Part shown: piece after piece, positions 37,501 through 41,984 of the stretch
How the letters are laid out: the number at the start of each line of letters is the position of its first letter
Position numbering within the stretch: position 1 is the first letter of the stretch
Assembly: GCF_014697475.1 (NCBI RefSeq)
Contig: NZ_JACJRV010000020.1
Coordinates: 1 to 64,000, forward strand
Source: Nostoc sp. FACHB-152
Lineage (GTDB): Bacteria; Cyanobacteriota; Cyanobacteriia; Cyanobacteriales; Nostocaceae
DNA: 64,000 bases
Direction of reading: 5' to 3'
Made by a program: the position numbers and the translations under genes
The notes under the pieces: model-generated
What the model was told of the DNA's origin: nothing
The model's database searches: none
What the model saw: only the letters and a program-made list of their open reading frames with translations

Positions 37501-39959
37501 CTTGCCAGCCCAACACCCCCAATGTGCAACTCCCCTGGCACACCTACAGGTACTGGTTGTAAATTTTTGTCTAAGATGTACACTTGGGTATTGGCGATCG
37601 CCTTACCAATCGATATTTTCTCATCTTCCGGGGTGCATTTGGCGATCGTTGCACAAACACTCGCTTCTGTCGGCCCGTAAGCGTTGAATAAGTTTCGACC
37701 CACAGACCATTGCTTGATTAATTCCGCCGGACAAGCTTCTCCGGCGACAATGATTGTTTGCAGTGCTGGCAGTTCCTCTTGTGGCATCACTGCTAACGCC
37801 GATGGTGGTAATGTGATATGCGTAATCGCATCATCTCGTAATCGTTCAATCAACGGCTTTCCTGGCAATAGCGAGTCTTTTGTTCCCAGATATAGCGTTG
37901 CACCTGAGCCAAAAGCCATGACGACTTCCCAAATCGAAGCGTCAAAACTGAAGGAGGCAAATTGAAGAACGCGACTATCTGAAGTCAAACCAAAAGTTTG
38001 AATTTGAGCTTGAGCTAAGTTACACAGTCCTTGATGCTCAACCATCACACCTTTAGGTGTTCCTGTAGAACCAGAGGTATAAATCACATAAGCCAGATTA
38101 GTTGCTTGTACATCAGTGTTCAGATTATCTTGGCTTGACTTATCTATCGCCTGCCATTGAGTATCTAAACAGAGGACTGTCGCTTGATGCTGTGGTAGTC
38201 TATCACTTAGATGCTGTTGAGTAAGTAGCACTGAAACTTGAGCATCTTCTAACATAAAGCTCAGACGCTCTTGAGGATACTCAGGGTCAAGTGGTACATA
38301 AGCCCCACCCGCCTTGAGAATTGCTAACAGTCCAATGACCATTAGGAGACCGCGCTCTACACATAACCCAACTAGTACCTTTGCTCCTACACCCAAGGAG
38401 TATAAGTAGTGTGCTAACCCATTAGCACGGCAATTTAACTCGTAGTAAGTCAGTTGTTGATTACCAAACACCACCGCCACAGCATTGGGTGTTTTCTCAA
38501 CCTGCTCCTCAAATAATTGATGAATACATTTATCAGAGGGATAGTCTACCTGGGTATTGTTCCACTCAACTAATAACTGCTGTTGCTCAATTTTTGTCAG
38601 CAGAGGTAATTGCCAAATTTGCGCCTCTGGGTTGACAACAATACCTTCTAGCAAGGTCACAAAATGCCCTGCCATGCGCCTGATTGTCGCTGCATCAAAA
38701 AGGTCAGTATTGTACTGCCAGCATGGCTCTAAAATCCCCTGAGCTTCTCGCACCATTAAACTCAGGTCTAACTGTGCGCCCCTTTGCCCAAGCAAATATG
38801 GCTCCATTTCCAGCACTAGTTCTTGACTGTGCAAAGAATTGTCTGTTCGTTCACACCAAGTTTGTGCTTGCCAAGTGAAACTAACTTGACACAAAGGATG
38901 ACGACTTGGGTCTCTTTGTGGCTGGATTTGTTCTGCTAACAGAGAAAATGGGTAATCTTGATGCTTTTGGGCTTGTCTAACTGTTTTGCTGACTTGAGCA
39001 AGAAGTTCATGAAATGTGGCATCTTCTTGTAGAGAAACCCGTAAAACAGTCAGATTGGAAAAGTAGCCGACCATCTCTTTAAACTCTTTACCCGGCCGAC
39101 CTCTCATGGGGCTGCCTATAAGGATATCTGTTTGATTGGTGTAACGGTAAAGTTGGATGTAAAATGCTGTGAGCAGAATTTGATAAAGACTGGTTCCAGA
39201 AACGAAAGCTAGATTTTTGAGTTTTTTAGTTAACTGTTCATCTAGCTTTAAAATATGTGATACTCCTTGATAAGTCTGTACTGGGGGGCGGGGTTTATCT
39301 GGGAGCAAGTTCAAAATTGGTAATTCGCCAGCTAATTGTTTTTGCCAGTATTGTCGCTGTTTTTCTCCCCTGGAACTCGATAACATTTCTAATTGCCAGC
39401 GAACAAAATCTGCATAAGTTTTATTCTTACTTAAAGAATCTGCTGTTACCTGGGTTTGCTTTTGATTAGCTTGCTCAATTTCTTGAGCATACAAAGTTTG
39501 AAATTCACTCAGCAGTAAATCATAAGACCACATATCCCCAGCAATGTGGTGCATTGTTAACACAAGAACGTGTTCTTGCGCTGAACGCGTAAATAAATTC
39601 ACCCTGAGAACTGAATCTTTTTCTAAATTAAAAGGTCGGTCAGATGTAGCATAAATTTTCTCTTTTAATTCGTCTTCACTCCAAATGCTGGCATCTATTA
39701 CTTCAACATTAATTTTTTGCTGTTGATTAACTTGCTGAACAGGTTTGTCTTCATAACTAGTATATGTGGTTCTAAGAATAGGATGGTTTTGAATAATTTT
39801 TTTCCATACACACTCAACAATATAAATATTTAAATAAGAATTAATTTTTACAGTAATGAAAATATTATAAGCAATGCTTTCAGGAGCAATTTGGTAGATA
39901 AACCACATTGCTTCTTGTCCAGATGAGAGTGGAAAATTTGTTTTGTTAATTGTGTTCAT
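25539..39959 (-). CDS. Four-module NRPS (C-A-PCP-E, then three C-A-PCP)
   Basis: 4806 residues. Module 1: C (HHIAGDMWS about 136), A (FDASIWE about 671), PCP (LGGDSI about 1007), E (HHLAIDG about 1193, EGHGRE about 1333). Module 2: DCL-type C (LSPMQQGML; HHLLLDGWS about 1672), A (FDFSVWE about 2190), PCP about 2567. Module 3: C (HHIVADGWS about 2766), A (FDVSFQE about 3286), PCP about 3658. Module 4: C (HHIVFDGWS about 3853), A (FDASISE about 4372), PCP about 4721, then a basic tail. Pocket residues by eye: A1 D-A-W-T-I-A-A-V-C (Phe-like); A2 D-F-W-N-I-G-M-V-H (the classical Thr code); A3 D-V-Q-F-I-S-Q-L-A (proline-like, 4-MePro candidate); A4 D-A-S-T-V-A-A-V-C (Tyr-like). A leading C domain suggests N-acylation of the first residue, which the E domain converts to D. 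Repeat-derived insertions lie in A2, A3 and A4. An aaggt site precedes the ATG. Confidence 0.95.
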   Translation of the reverse strand: MNTINKTNFPLSSGQEAMWFIYQIAPESIAYNIFITVKINSYLNIYIVECVWKKIIQNHPILRTTYTSYEDKPVQQVNQQQKINVEVIDASIWSEDELKEKIYATSDRPFNLEKDSVLRVNLFTRSAQEHVLVLTMHHIAGDMWSYDLLLSEFQTLYAQEIEQANQKQTQVTADSLSKNKTYADFVRWQLEMLSSSRGEKQRQYWQKQLAGELPILNLLPDKPRPPVQTYQGVSHILKLDEQLTKKLKNLAFVSGTSLYQILLTAFYIQLYRYTNQTDILIGSPMRGRPGKEFKEMVGYFSNLTVLRVSLQEDATFHELLAQVSKTVRQAQKHQDYPFSLLAEQIQPQRDPSRHPLCQVSFTWQAQTWCERTDNSLHSQELVLEMEPYLLGQRGAQLDLSLMVREAQGILEPCWQYNTDLFDAATIRRMAGHFVTLLEGIVVNPEAQIWQLPLLTKIEQQQLLVEWNNTQVDYPSDKCIHQLFEEQVEKTPNAVAVVFGNQQLTYYELNCRANGLAHYLYSLGVGAKVLVGLCVERGLLMVIGLLAILKAGGAYVPLDPEYPQERLSFMLEDAQVSVLLTQQHLSDRLPQHQATVLCLDTQWQAIDKSSQDNLNTDVQATNLAYVIYTSGSTGTPKGVMVEHQGLCNLAQAQIQTFGLTSDSRVLQFASFSFDASIWEVVMAFGSGATLYLGTKDSLLPGKPLIERLRDDAITHITLPPSALAVMPQEELPALQTIIVAGEACPAELIKQWSVGRNLFNAYGPTEASVCATIAKCTPEDEKISIGKAIANTQVYILDKNLQPVPVGVPGELHIGGVGLARGYLNRRELTQERFINSPFGTGRLYKTGDLARYLPDGNIEYLGRIDNQVKIRGFRIELAEIEARLSQYEEVQACCVIVREDNPGDKRLVAYVVTHLGQIPTVNQLRSFLSSRLPNYMVPHTFVMLESLPLTPNGKIDRNALPVPDSRGELQVSFVAPRNQIEEILALIWSEVLRVESVGIHDNFFELGGDSILSIQIISRAKLAGLQLTLKQLFAHPTIAQLATVVDTINKIEAEQELVTGTLPLTPIQHWFFEQNLSQPHHFNQAFLLSVPSDLKPELLQQVFKQLLVHHDALRLRFTQSDSTWQQIYSAPNHSVAFSYIDLSAIPETEQQAAIEAQGNLLQARLNLSENLVQIAFFHLGIDKKARLLIVVHHLAIDGVSWRILLEDLQTAYQQLALGKAITFPAKTTSFKDWSFKLTEYAQSQAFKSEAAYWLDESRAAVPSLPVDYIKGANTVAAASTVLLSLSEAETLALLQDVPKAYNTQINDVLLTALVLVLSRWTHSQSVLFNLEGHGRENIVDGVDLSRTIGWFTTIFPVLIELPATDNPADALKSVKEQLRAIPNKGIGYGLLRYLSQDTKIANQLQALPQAQISFNYLGQFAQLLNTNSWMQPASESAGKMHGWQNNRTHLLEINSIITGERLQIEWTYSSNFHQRTTIESLAQEFIETLQKLIAHCSSPENGGYTPTDFPLIKLNQLELDQLLASLGKTNWRNIEDIYPLSPMQQGMLFESLYAPDSGVYFEQCSYALSGNLNVSVFEQAWQQVIARHSVLRTAFVWENEQQPLQVVYRQVNVNLQSYDWRELSAQEQQKKLELLLQSQRQQGFYLSIAPLIYLVLIQLSADTYQFIWSSHHLLLDGWSGRLIFQDLLSFYQAISQGKNLAIKPTTSYSNYIAWLQKQDQDLARQFWRQKLQGFNLPTPLSVDQPSSNRKPLNSRYSKQQIHLTRKTTSAIQTFVRQHQLTLNSLVQATWSLLLCRYSQETDVVFGVTVSGRPPELAGIESMVGLFINTLPVRVQVSGETQVIDLLKNLQAQQVESEQYSYSSLAEIQGLSDVPRGMSLFESIVVFENYPIDEAAQQENYSFSIDNIHAIEQTNYPLTVVVVPGEQLFVKISYETSRFDDDTITRLLGHFQTLIEGIVAHPEERILQLPMLTQPEQQQLLVEWNDTTVDYSLQKCLHQLFEEKVERTPDAVAVVYEDNQLTYEQLNRRANQLAHYLRSLGVEPDVLVGICVERSLDMIVGLLAILKAGGAYVTLDSGYPQDRLSFMIEDAQVSVLLTQQELLNKLPEHSAQLVCIDSDRSTIAQHSNKNPENTTTPDNLAYVIYTSGSTGKPKGVLVNHANVTRLFAATNAWYNFNSQDVWTMFHSYAFDFSVWEIWGALLYGGKLIVVPYLVTRSPELFYKLLCQEKVTVLNQTPSAFRQLIQAEQSITFPPASDLNLRLVIFGGEALELKSLQPWFDRHGDTSPQLVNMYGITETTVHVTYRPLSKADLQSTASVIGRPIPDLQVYVLDEYLQPVPIGVPGEMYVGGAGVAHGYLNRHELTQQRFISHPFEKAEGREQRVAGLPPVVETAERQEAEGNKLYKTGDLGRYLPNGELEYLGRIDNQVKIRGFRIELGEIEALLASHPAVWESVVIVREDEPGHKRLVAYVVPQLEQSPTVAEVRQFLKDKLPEYMIPSAFVLLESLPLTSNGKIDRRALPKPELDSTLLEKYVAPRTPTEEMLAQIWAQVLKVEQVGIHDNFFELGGHSLLATQLVSRIRNIFKVEILLRELFAAATVAQLAQVIGQLKQQDLELSTAPILRRVENADLQLSYAQQRLWFLDQFEPDSPFYNIPIALRLTGKLELTALEQSLQEIIARHEALRTNFITIDGQPIQVIRGIGNSEQEVVSVVDLKHLSANEQEIAVQQIGQLQFSQPFDLAKEALVRAKLVVLSDTENILFVCMHHIVADGWSMGVFISELATLYNAYSIGQSSPLAPLPIQYADFAIWQRQWLVEDVLQSQLSYWEQQLKDAPALLSLPTDRPRPSVQTYNGTHQEFALSGELTNKLAKLSQEQGVTLFMTLLAAFDTLLYRYTGQEDILVGSPIANRDRSEIEGLIGFFVNTLVMRTDLAGNPTFSELLSRVRDMAMSAYSHQHLPFEMLVEALQPERDLSYTPLFQVMFVLQNAPTSGLELTGLNVSSFLIKGTTSRFDLTLIMQNSPTGLVGVWEYNTDLFDASTIDRMTSHFVTLLEGIIANPEQRISQLPLLTAVEQQQLLIDWNDTAVDYPLYKSIHQLFEEQVELTPDAVAVEFGNQQLTYSQLNCRANQLAHYLQSVGVKPDTLVGLCVERSLEMVIGLLGILKAGAAYVPLDPEYPSDRLSFILEDTQVKVLLTQQRLIDRLPPNQAKLVCLDTDAEKISQCSPDNIISGVQPNNLVYIIYTSGSTGQPKGIAMSQLALCNHILWHRDNLKITRAKTLQFASVSFDVSFQEIFTTWCSGGTLFLITEELRRDALALLGFLQEKQIQRMFLPVVGLQQLAEVALGNDIVNTGLREIITSGEQLQITPAISGWLSKLTDITLHNQYGPSESHLATSYTLPDFIDTWPLLPSIGRPISNTQIYILDKYLQPVPVGVLGEVYIAGVLLAQGYFNRPQLTQEKFIPNPFEKAEGREQRVAGVPPVVATAERQEAGGNRLYKTGDLARYLPDGKLESLGRIDNQVKIRGFRIELGEVEAVLGQLSDIQASCAVVREDIPGDKRLVAYIVPQPEQTISISEVRNFLKEKLPEYMVPSAIVILEALPLSANRKLDRRALPAPDLHNQLSDQYVAPRNPIEEIVSVIWAQVLKVERVGIHDNFFELGGHSLLATQLVSRVRTSLTVELPLRSLFAAPTVAELSQHIQQLQQHDLTTSAILPRTRDADLPLSYAQQRLWFLDKLNPNSPFYNLLVALRLDGTLNQTALQQSLQEIINRHEALRTNFITVNGEPVQVIKEQGTVSVPIVDLQHLSITEKEITLQQLAQQQAHQPFNLADESLIRTTLVVLSETEQALFLFIHHIVFDGWSMGVFVQELEALYNAYSQDKMSPLTPLPIQYADFAIWQRQWLQGDVLQSQLNYWEQQLKDAPALLSLPTDRPRPPVQTFAGAYQQFLLSDGLTDRLTKLSQEQGVTLFMTLLAAYNTLLYRYTGQEDILVGTPIANRDRSEIEGLIGFFVNTLVIRSNLAGNPTFSELLTRVREVALGAYSHQNLPFEMLVEALQPERNLSHTPLFQVLFNLQNAPLQELELAGLTVSSLPVESRTTKVDLGLSMENTTQGLLGVWEYNTDLFDASTIARMTGHFVTLLEGIVTNPQERIYQLPLLTTVEQQQLLVDWNHTWVDYPEDKCIHQLFEEQVERTPDAVALVFDNEQLTYHQLNCRANGLAHHLRSLSVKPDTLVGICVERSIDMVVGLLGILKAGGAYLPLDPEYPPERLSFMLEDAQVSLLLTQQRLIDRLPKHQAKLICLDEVWSEIAQHNQDNPNSGVRAFHLANVIYTSGSTGRPKGVMVEHKGLCNLAQAQIQTFGLTKNSHVLQFASFSFDASISEILMALGSGATLYLGTKDSLLPGKPLIERLRDDAITHITLPPSALAVMPQEELPALQTIVVAGEACPTELIKQWSVGRNFFNAYGPTEASVCATIAKCTPEDEKITIGRAIANTQVFILDSNLQPVPIGVPGELHIGGVGLARGYLNRTELTQEKFIPNPFRRSRGAGEQGSREENFFNSERLYKTGDLARYLPDGNIEYLGRIDNQVKIRGFRIELAEIESLLGQHSDVQNCCVIAHEGTPGNKRLVAYVVPQKDVTLTTEELRQFLANKLPGYMVPAAFVILESLPLTPNGKVDRRALPNPDLHQESLDYVMPNTEIESIIADIWQQVLALENVGIYNNFFELGGHSLILVKVNQQLQEKLGLELSIVDMFNYPTIHSLSKYLWTKSQKEETIKENNYRTQTQSEIKAVRKQQLKSRQQHRSQKKGVK
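26313..26342. repeat. In-frame ctgctccc repeat inside A domain 4
   Basis: Tandem cccctgct octamers encode RSRGAGEQGSRE just before the YKTGD motif of the fourth A domain. The other Phe-like A domains have only a short loop at this place. Confidence 0.8.
29489..29572. repeat. Dispersed repeat inserted in frame in A domain 3
   Basis: A stretch with cctcctgcctctccgcagtc, a ggggg-aa-ccccc palindrome, gcaacgcgctgc and tctgccttctgccttctc encodes about 26 extra residues (KAEGREQRVAG...ERQEAGGN) before YKTGD. An almost identical stretch is in A domain 2 at 32764-32849. It looks like a mobile or proliferating repeat captured in coding sequence. Confidence 0.85.
32764..32849. repeat. Dispersed repeat inserted in frame in A domain 2
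   Basis: Nearly identical to 29489-29572, with a few substitutions (VPPVVA becomes LPPVVE). It encodes KAEGREQRVAG...ERQEAEGN at the same loop before YKTGD. Confidence 0.85.
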
Positions 39960-40274
39960 TAAAATACCTTAAAGTTGTGACATATTTGTGTTACAACAAA
40001 AAATAATGTGCAAATAGAGCCTTTGTAGCCCTAACAATATTTACCCTTGATTAAATAGATAAACTTACTTCGCTAAATTTTTAGTAAATATTCCTAAAAG
40101 ACACAGATAAAACCTCATTTATCTAGTTGCAAATAGATAAATTTTGCCTTACTTATTACTAAAAATTTTCTATGATTGTCTAAATGCATTAGGTTGCAGA
40201 TACTTTTTAGATTCAGCTACTCAGTAATTAAAATTGTTGCTAATTAAAAATAAAAATTTAATTTTGGCAATTCT

Positions 40275-40385
40275 TCAGTAGATAGATAATCTCAGTTTTT
40301 TCAAAAAAATGCAATAACAGTTAAGACAGTTAAGTGGACAGTTAAGCAGATATTTAAGACAGTTAAGACATTTAAGACAGTTAAC
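40275..40385. repeat. Tandem CAGTTAAGA block upstream of the large NRPS
   Basis: It begins tcagtagatagataatc, continues aaaatgcaataa and then cagttaaga units from 40318, partly degenerate (taagtgga, tttaagaca). The order and sequence match 20885-20987. In NRPS direction the units lie about 360-425 bp before the ATG at 39959. Confidence 0.8.
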
Positions 40386-40479
40386 AATATTTAAAAATTT
40401 AATAAATAATTACTGGCGGAAATCACAGAATCCTTGCATTTATTTACAAACCGCCTTTTAACTACCTTCTCATTAATTC

Positions 40480-40493
40480 CTTAACTGTCTTAA
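40480..40493. repeat. Inverted copy of the repeat core facing the ATP-grasp gene
   Basis: cttaactgtcttaa is the reverse complement of ttaagacagttaag. It lies about 95 bp beyond the tandem block and 276 bp before the ATP-grasp ATG, so both divergent genes have a copy in the same relative orientation. Confidence 0.6.
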
Positions 40494-40769
40494 ATTTCCT
40501 TGTACACATACTTAATTAGTGGTATGTGTTTAATGGCTACAACAATAGGACTCACGCAACTAGTAGATTAAATCAAGGTGAAAGTTGTCAAAACTTGCCA
40601 ATTTCAAGTGCGATCGCACATAGCCTACTGTCAACTAAATTCAGGCATGATTCTTGTGGGATAGGCATTAGAGACGGGCAAGAAGCTGATCATACAAAAC
40701 AACAAAATCATCTCGCACTTTAGGCAAAGCCCAAATTAAATATTTCATACTTCATATTTCATAATTTTT

Positions 40770-41750
40770 ATGACCGTTTTAATAGTTACGTTTAGCAACG
40801 ACAACGAAAGCATTCCGCTAGTAATCAAAGAAATTGAGGCTAGAGGTGAAAAAACATTTCGGTTTGATACAGACAGATATCCTACCGAAGTCAAGCTAGA
40901 TATCTACTCTGGAGATCCTGAACGGGTAATTATTACTGATGGTGAACAAAAGCTTGATTTGAGTGAAGTGTCCTCAGTTTGGTATCGGCGGATGCGCTAC
41001 GGGCAGAAAATTCCCAATTCGATGGATAAGCAATATAGAGATGCGTCAATTCAGGAATGTCGGGTTACTGTTAGAGGGATGATTACCAGCCTCCCAGGAT
41101 TCCACTTTGATAAAATATCCAATGTGGATCGGGCTAATAATAAGCAACTACAGTTGAAAGTTGCAAAAGAAGTTGGACTTTTAACTCCCCGGACTCTAAC
41201 TTCTAATAATCCTGAAGCAGTCAAGCAATTCGCTCAAGATTGTCAAGAGCAAGGCATAATCACCAAGATGCTTGCTTCTTTTGCTATCTATGATGACCAA
41301 GGAAGAGAAAACGTTGTATTTACTACTCCAGTTACAAATGATGATCTGGAGAATATGGAAGGGCTACGTTTTTGTCCAATGACATTTCAAGAAAACGTAC
41401 CGAAGGCGTTGGAGTTGCGGACAACTATTGTCGGACACCGCGTATTTACTGCCGCAGTAGATTCTCAAAGCTTGGCAGGATCTACTTACGACTGGCGCAA
41501 AGAGGGGAGAGCCTTAGCTAAGAACTGGCAACCATACAACTTGCCAGAAGATATTGAGAAAAAGCTGCTCAAATTAATGGCTGAGTTTGGCTTAAACTAC
41601 GGAGCAATTGATATTATTGTCACCCCCGATGGTCGGTACGTATTCCTCGAAGTTAACCCAGTCGGGGAATTTTTTTGGTTAGAGTTATATTCACCACACT
41701 ATCCCATTTCACAGGCGATCGCAGAAGTATTAGTAAATAATAAAAATTAG
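40770..41750 (+). CDS. MdnC/MvdD-like ATP-grasp ligase
   Basis: A 326-residue protein closely resembling the microviridin ester-forming ligase MdnC. Recognisable are the N-terminal MTVLIVTFSNDNESIPLVI, VSSVWYRRMRYG, the ATP-grasp core (ITKMLASFAIYDD, CPMTFQENVPKALELR) and the C-terminal metal/ATP site NYGAIDIIVTPDG..FLEVNPVGEFFWLE. MdnC joins Thr/Ser side chains to Asp/Glu carboxylates in ribosomal precursor peptides. No precursor with a TxKYPSD-like core or PFFARFL-like leader and no MdnB partner was found nearby, so the substrate is unknown. It is divergent from the large NRPS, sharing an 810-bp control region. It may serve a precursor elsewhere in the genome, or have another role. Confidence 0.88.
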   Translation: MTVLIVTFSNDNESIPLVIKEIEARGEKTFRFDTDRYPTEVKLDIYSGDPERVIITDGEQKLDLSEVSSVWYRRMRYGQKIPNSMDKQYRDASIQECRVTVRGMITSLPGFHFDKISNVDRANNKQLQLKVAKEVGLLTPRTLTSNNPEAVKQFAQDCQEQGIITKMLASFAIYDDQGRENVVFTTPVTNDDLENMEGLRFCPMTFQENVPKALELRTTIVGHRVFTAAVDSQSLAGSTYDWRKEGRALAKNWQPYNLPEDIEKKLLKLMAEFGLNYGAIDIIVTPDGRYVFLEVNPVGEFFWLELYSPHYPISQAIAEVLVNNKN

Positions 41751-41830
41751 GTAAAAATAGCAGCTAAACCATCTACCTCAACTACAATTTTGAAGGTCAG
41801 CCGTGTTTCTTTTAATAGATTGTTATTTAA

Positions 41831-41936
41831 TATAGGATTAGTATTTGATTGAAAAATCAGTACATTGTTATCTGTTTTTGTTTCGCCTGTTGCCTGACTA
41901 CAAAAGTATATTCAGTAATCAAACCGGATTCCTATA
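41831..41936. repeat. MITE-like dispersed repeat, copy 2
   Basis: It runs from tataggattagtatttgatt to aatcaaaccggattcctata, whose ends are imperfect inverted repeats. It has the same block order as 5023-5145 (catcagta-attgttacctg, tgcctg-ctaca, aagtat-ttcagtaatcaaa). It sits between the ATP-grasp and patatin genes. Confidence 0.65.
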
Positions 41937-41984
41937 CCTGATTTTTTAAACTAATAATTATTTATATTTGGAGATTAAAATCTT

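Larger units (their letters stand above)
39960..40769. other. Divergent control region between the large NRPS and the ATP-grasp gene
   Basis: An AT-rich spacer of about 810 bp. It contains the 40275-40385 repeat block, an inverted copy of the repeat core (40480-40493) and an aggactcacgca repeat end near 40548. A 65-codon frame at 40526-40723 has no graspetide precursor features. The promoters of both directions must lie here, but no convincing -35/-10 pair could be fixed by eye. Confidence 0.6.

Noticed and set aside
13310-39959. Many 60-90 codon plus-strand frames opposite the NRPS/PKS genes
   Set aside because: They mirror conserved motifs of the sense genes and have no independent start signals.
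40526-40723. 65-codon frame directly before the ATP-grasp gene, considered as a graspetide precursor
   Set aside because: It has no TxKYPSD-like core, no acidic/Thr-rich end and no PFFAR-like leader, and it contains a HIP1 site and repeat pieces. Frames on the opposite strand of this spacer were also unconvincing.
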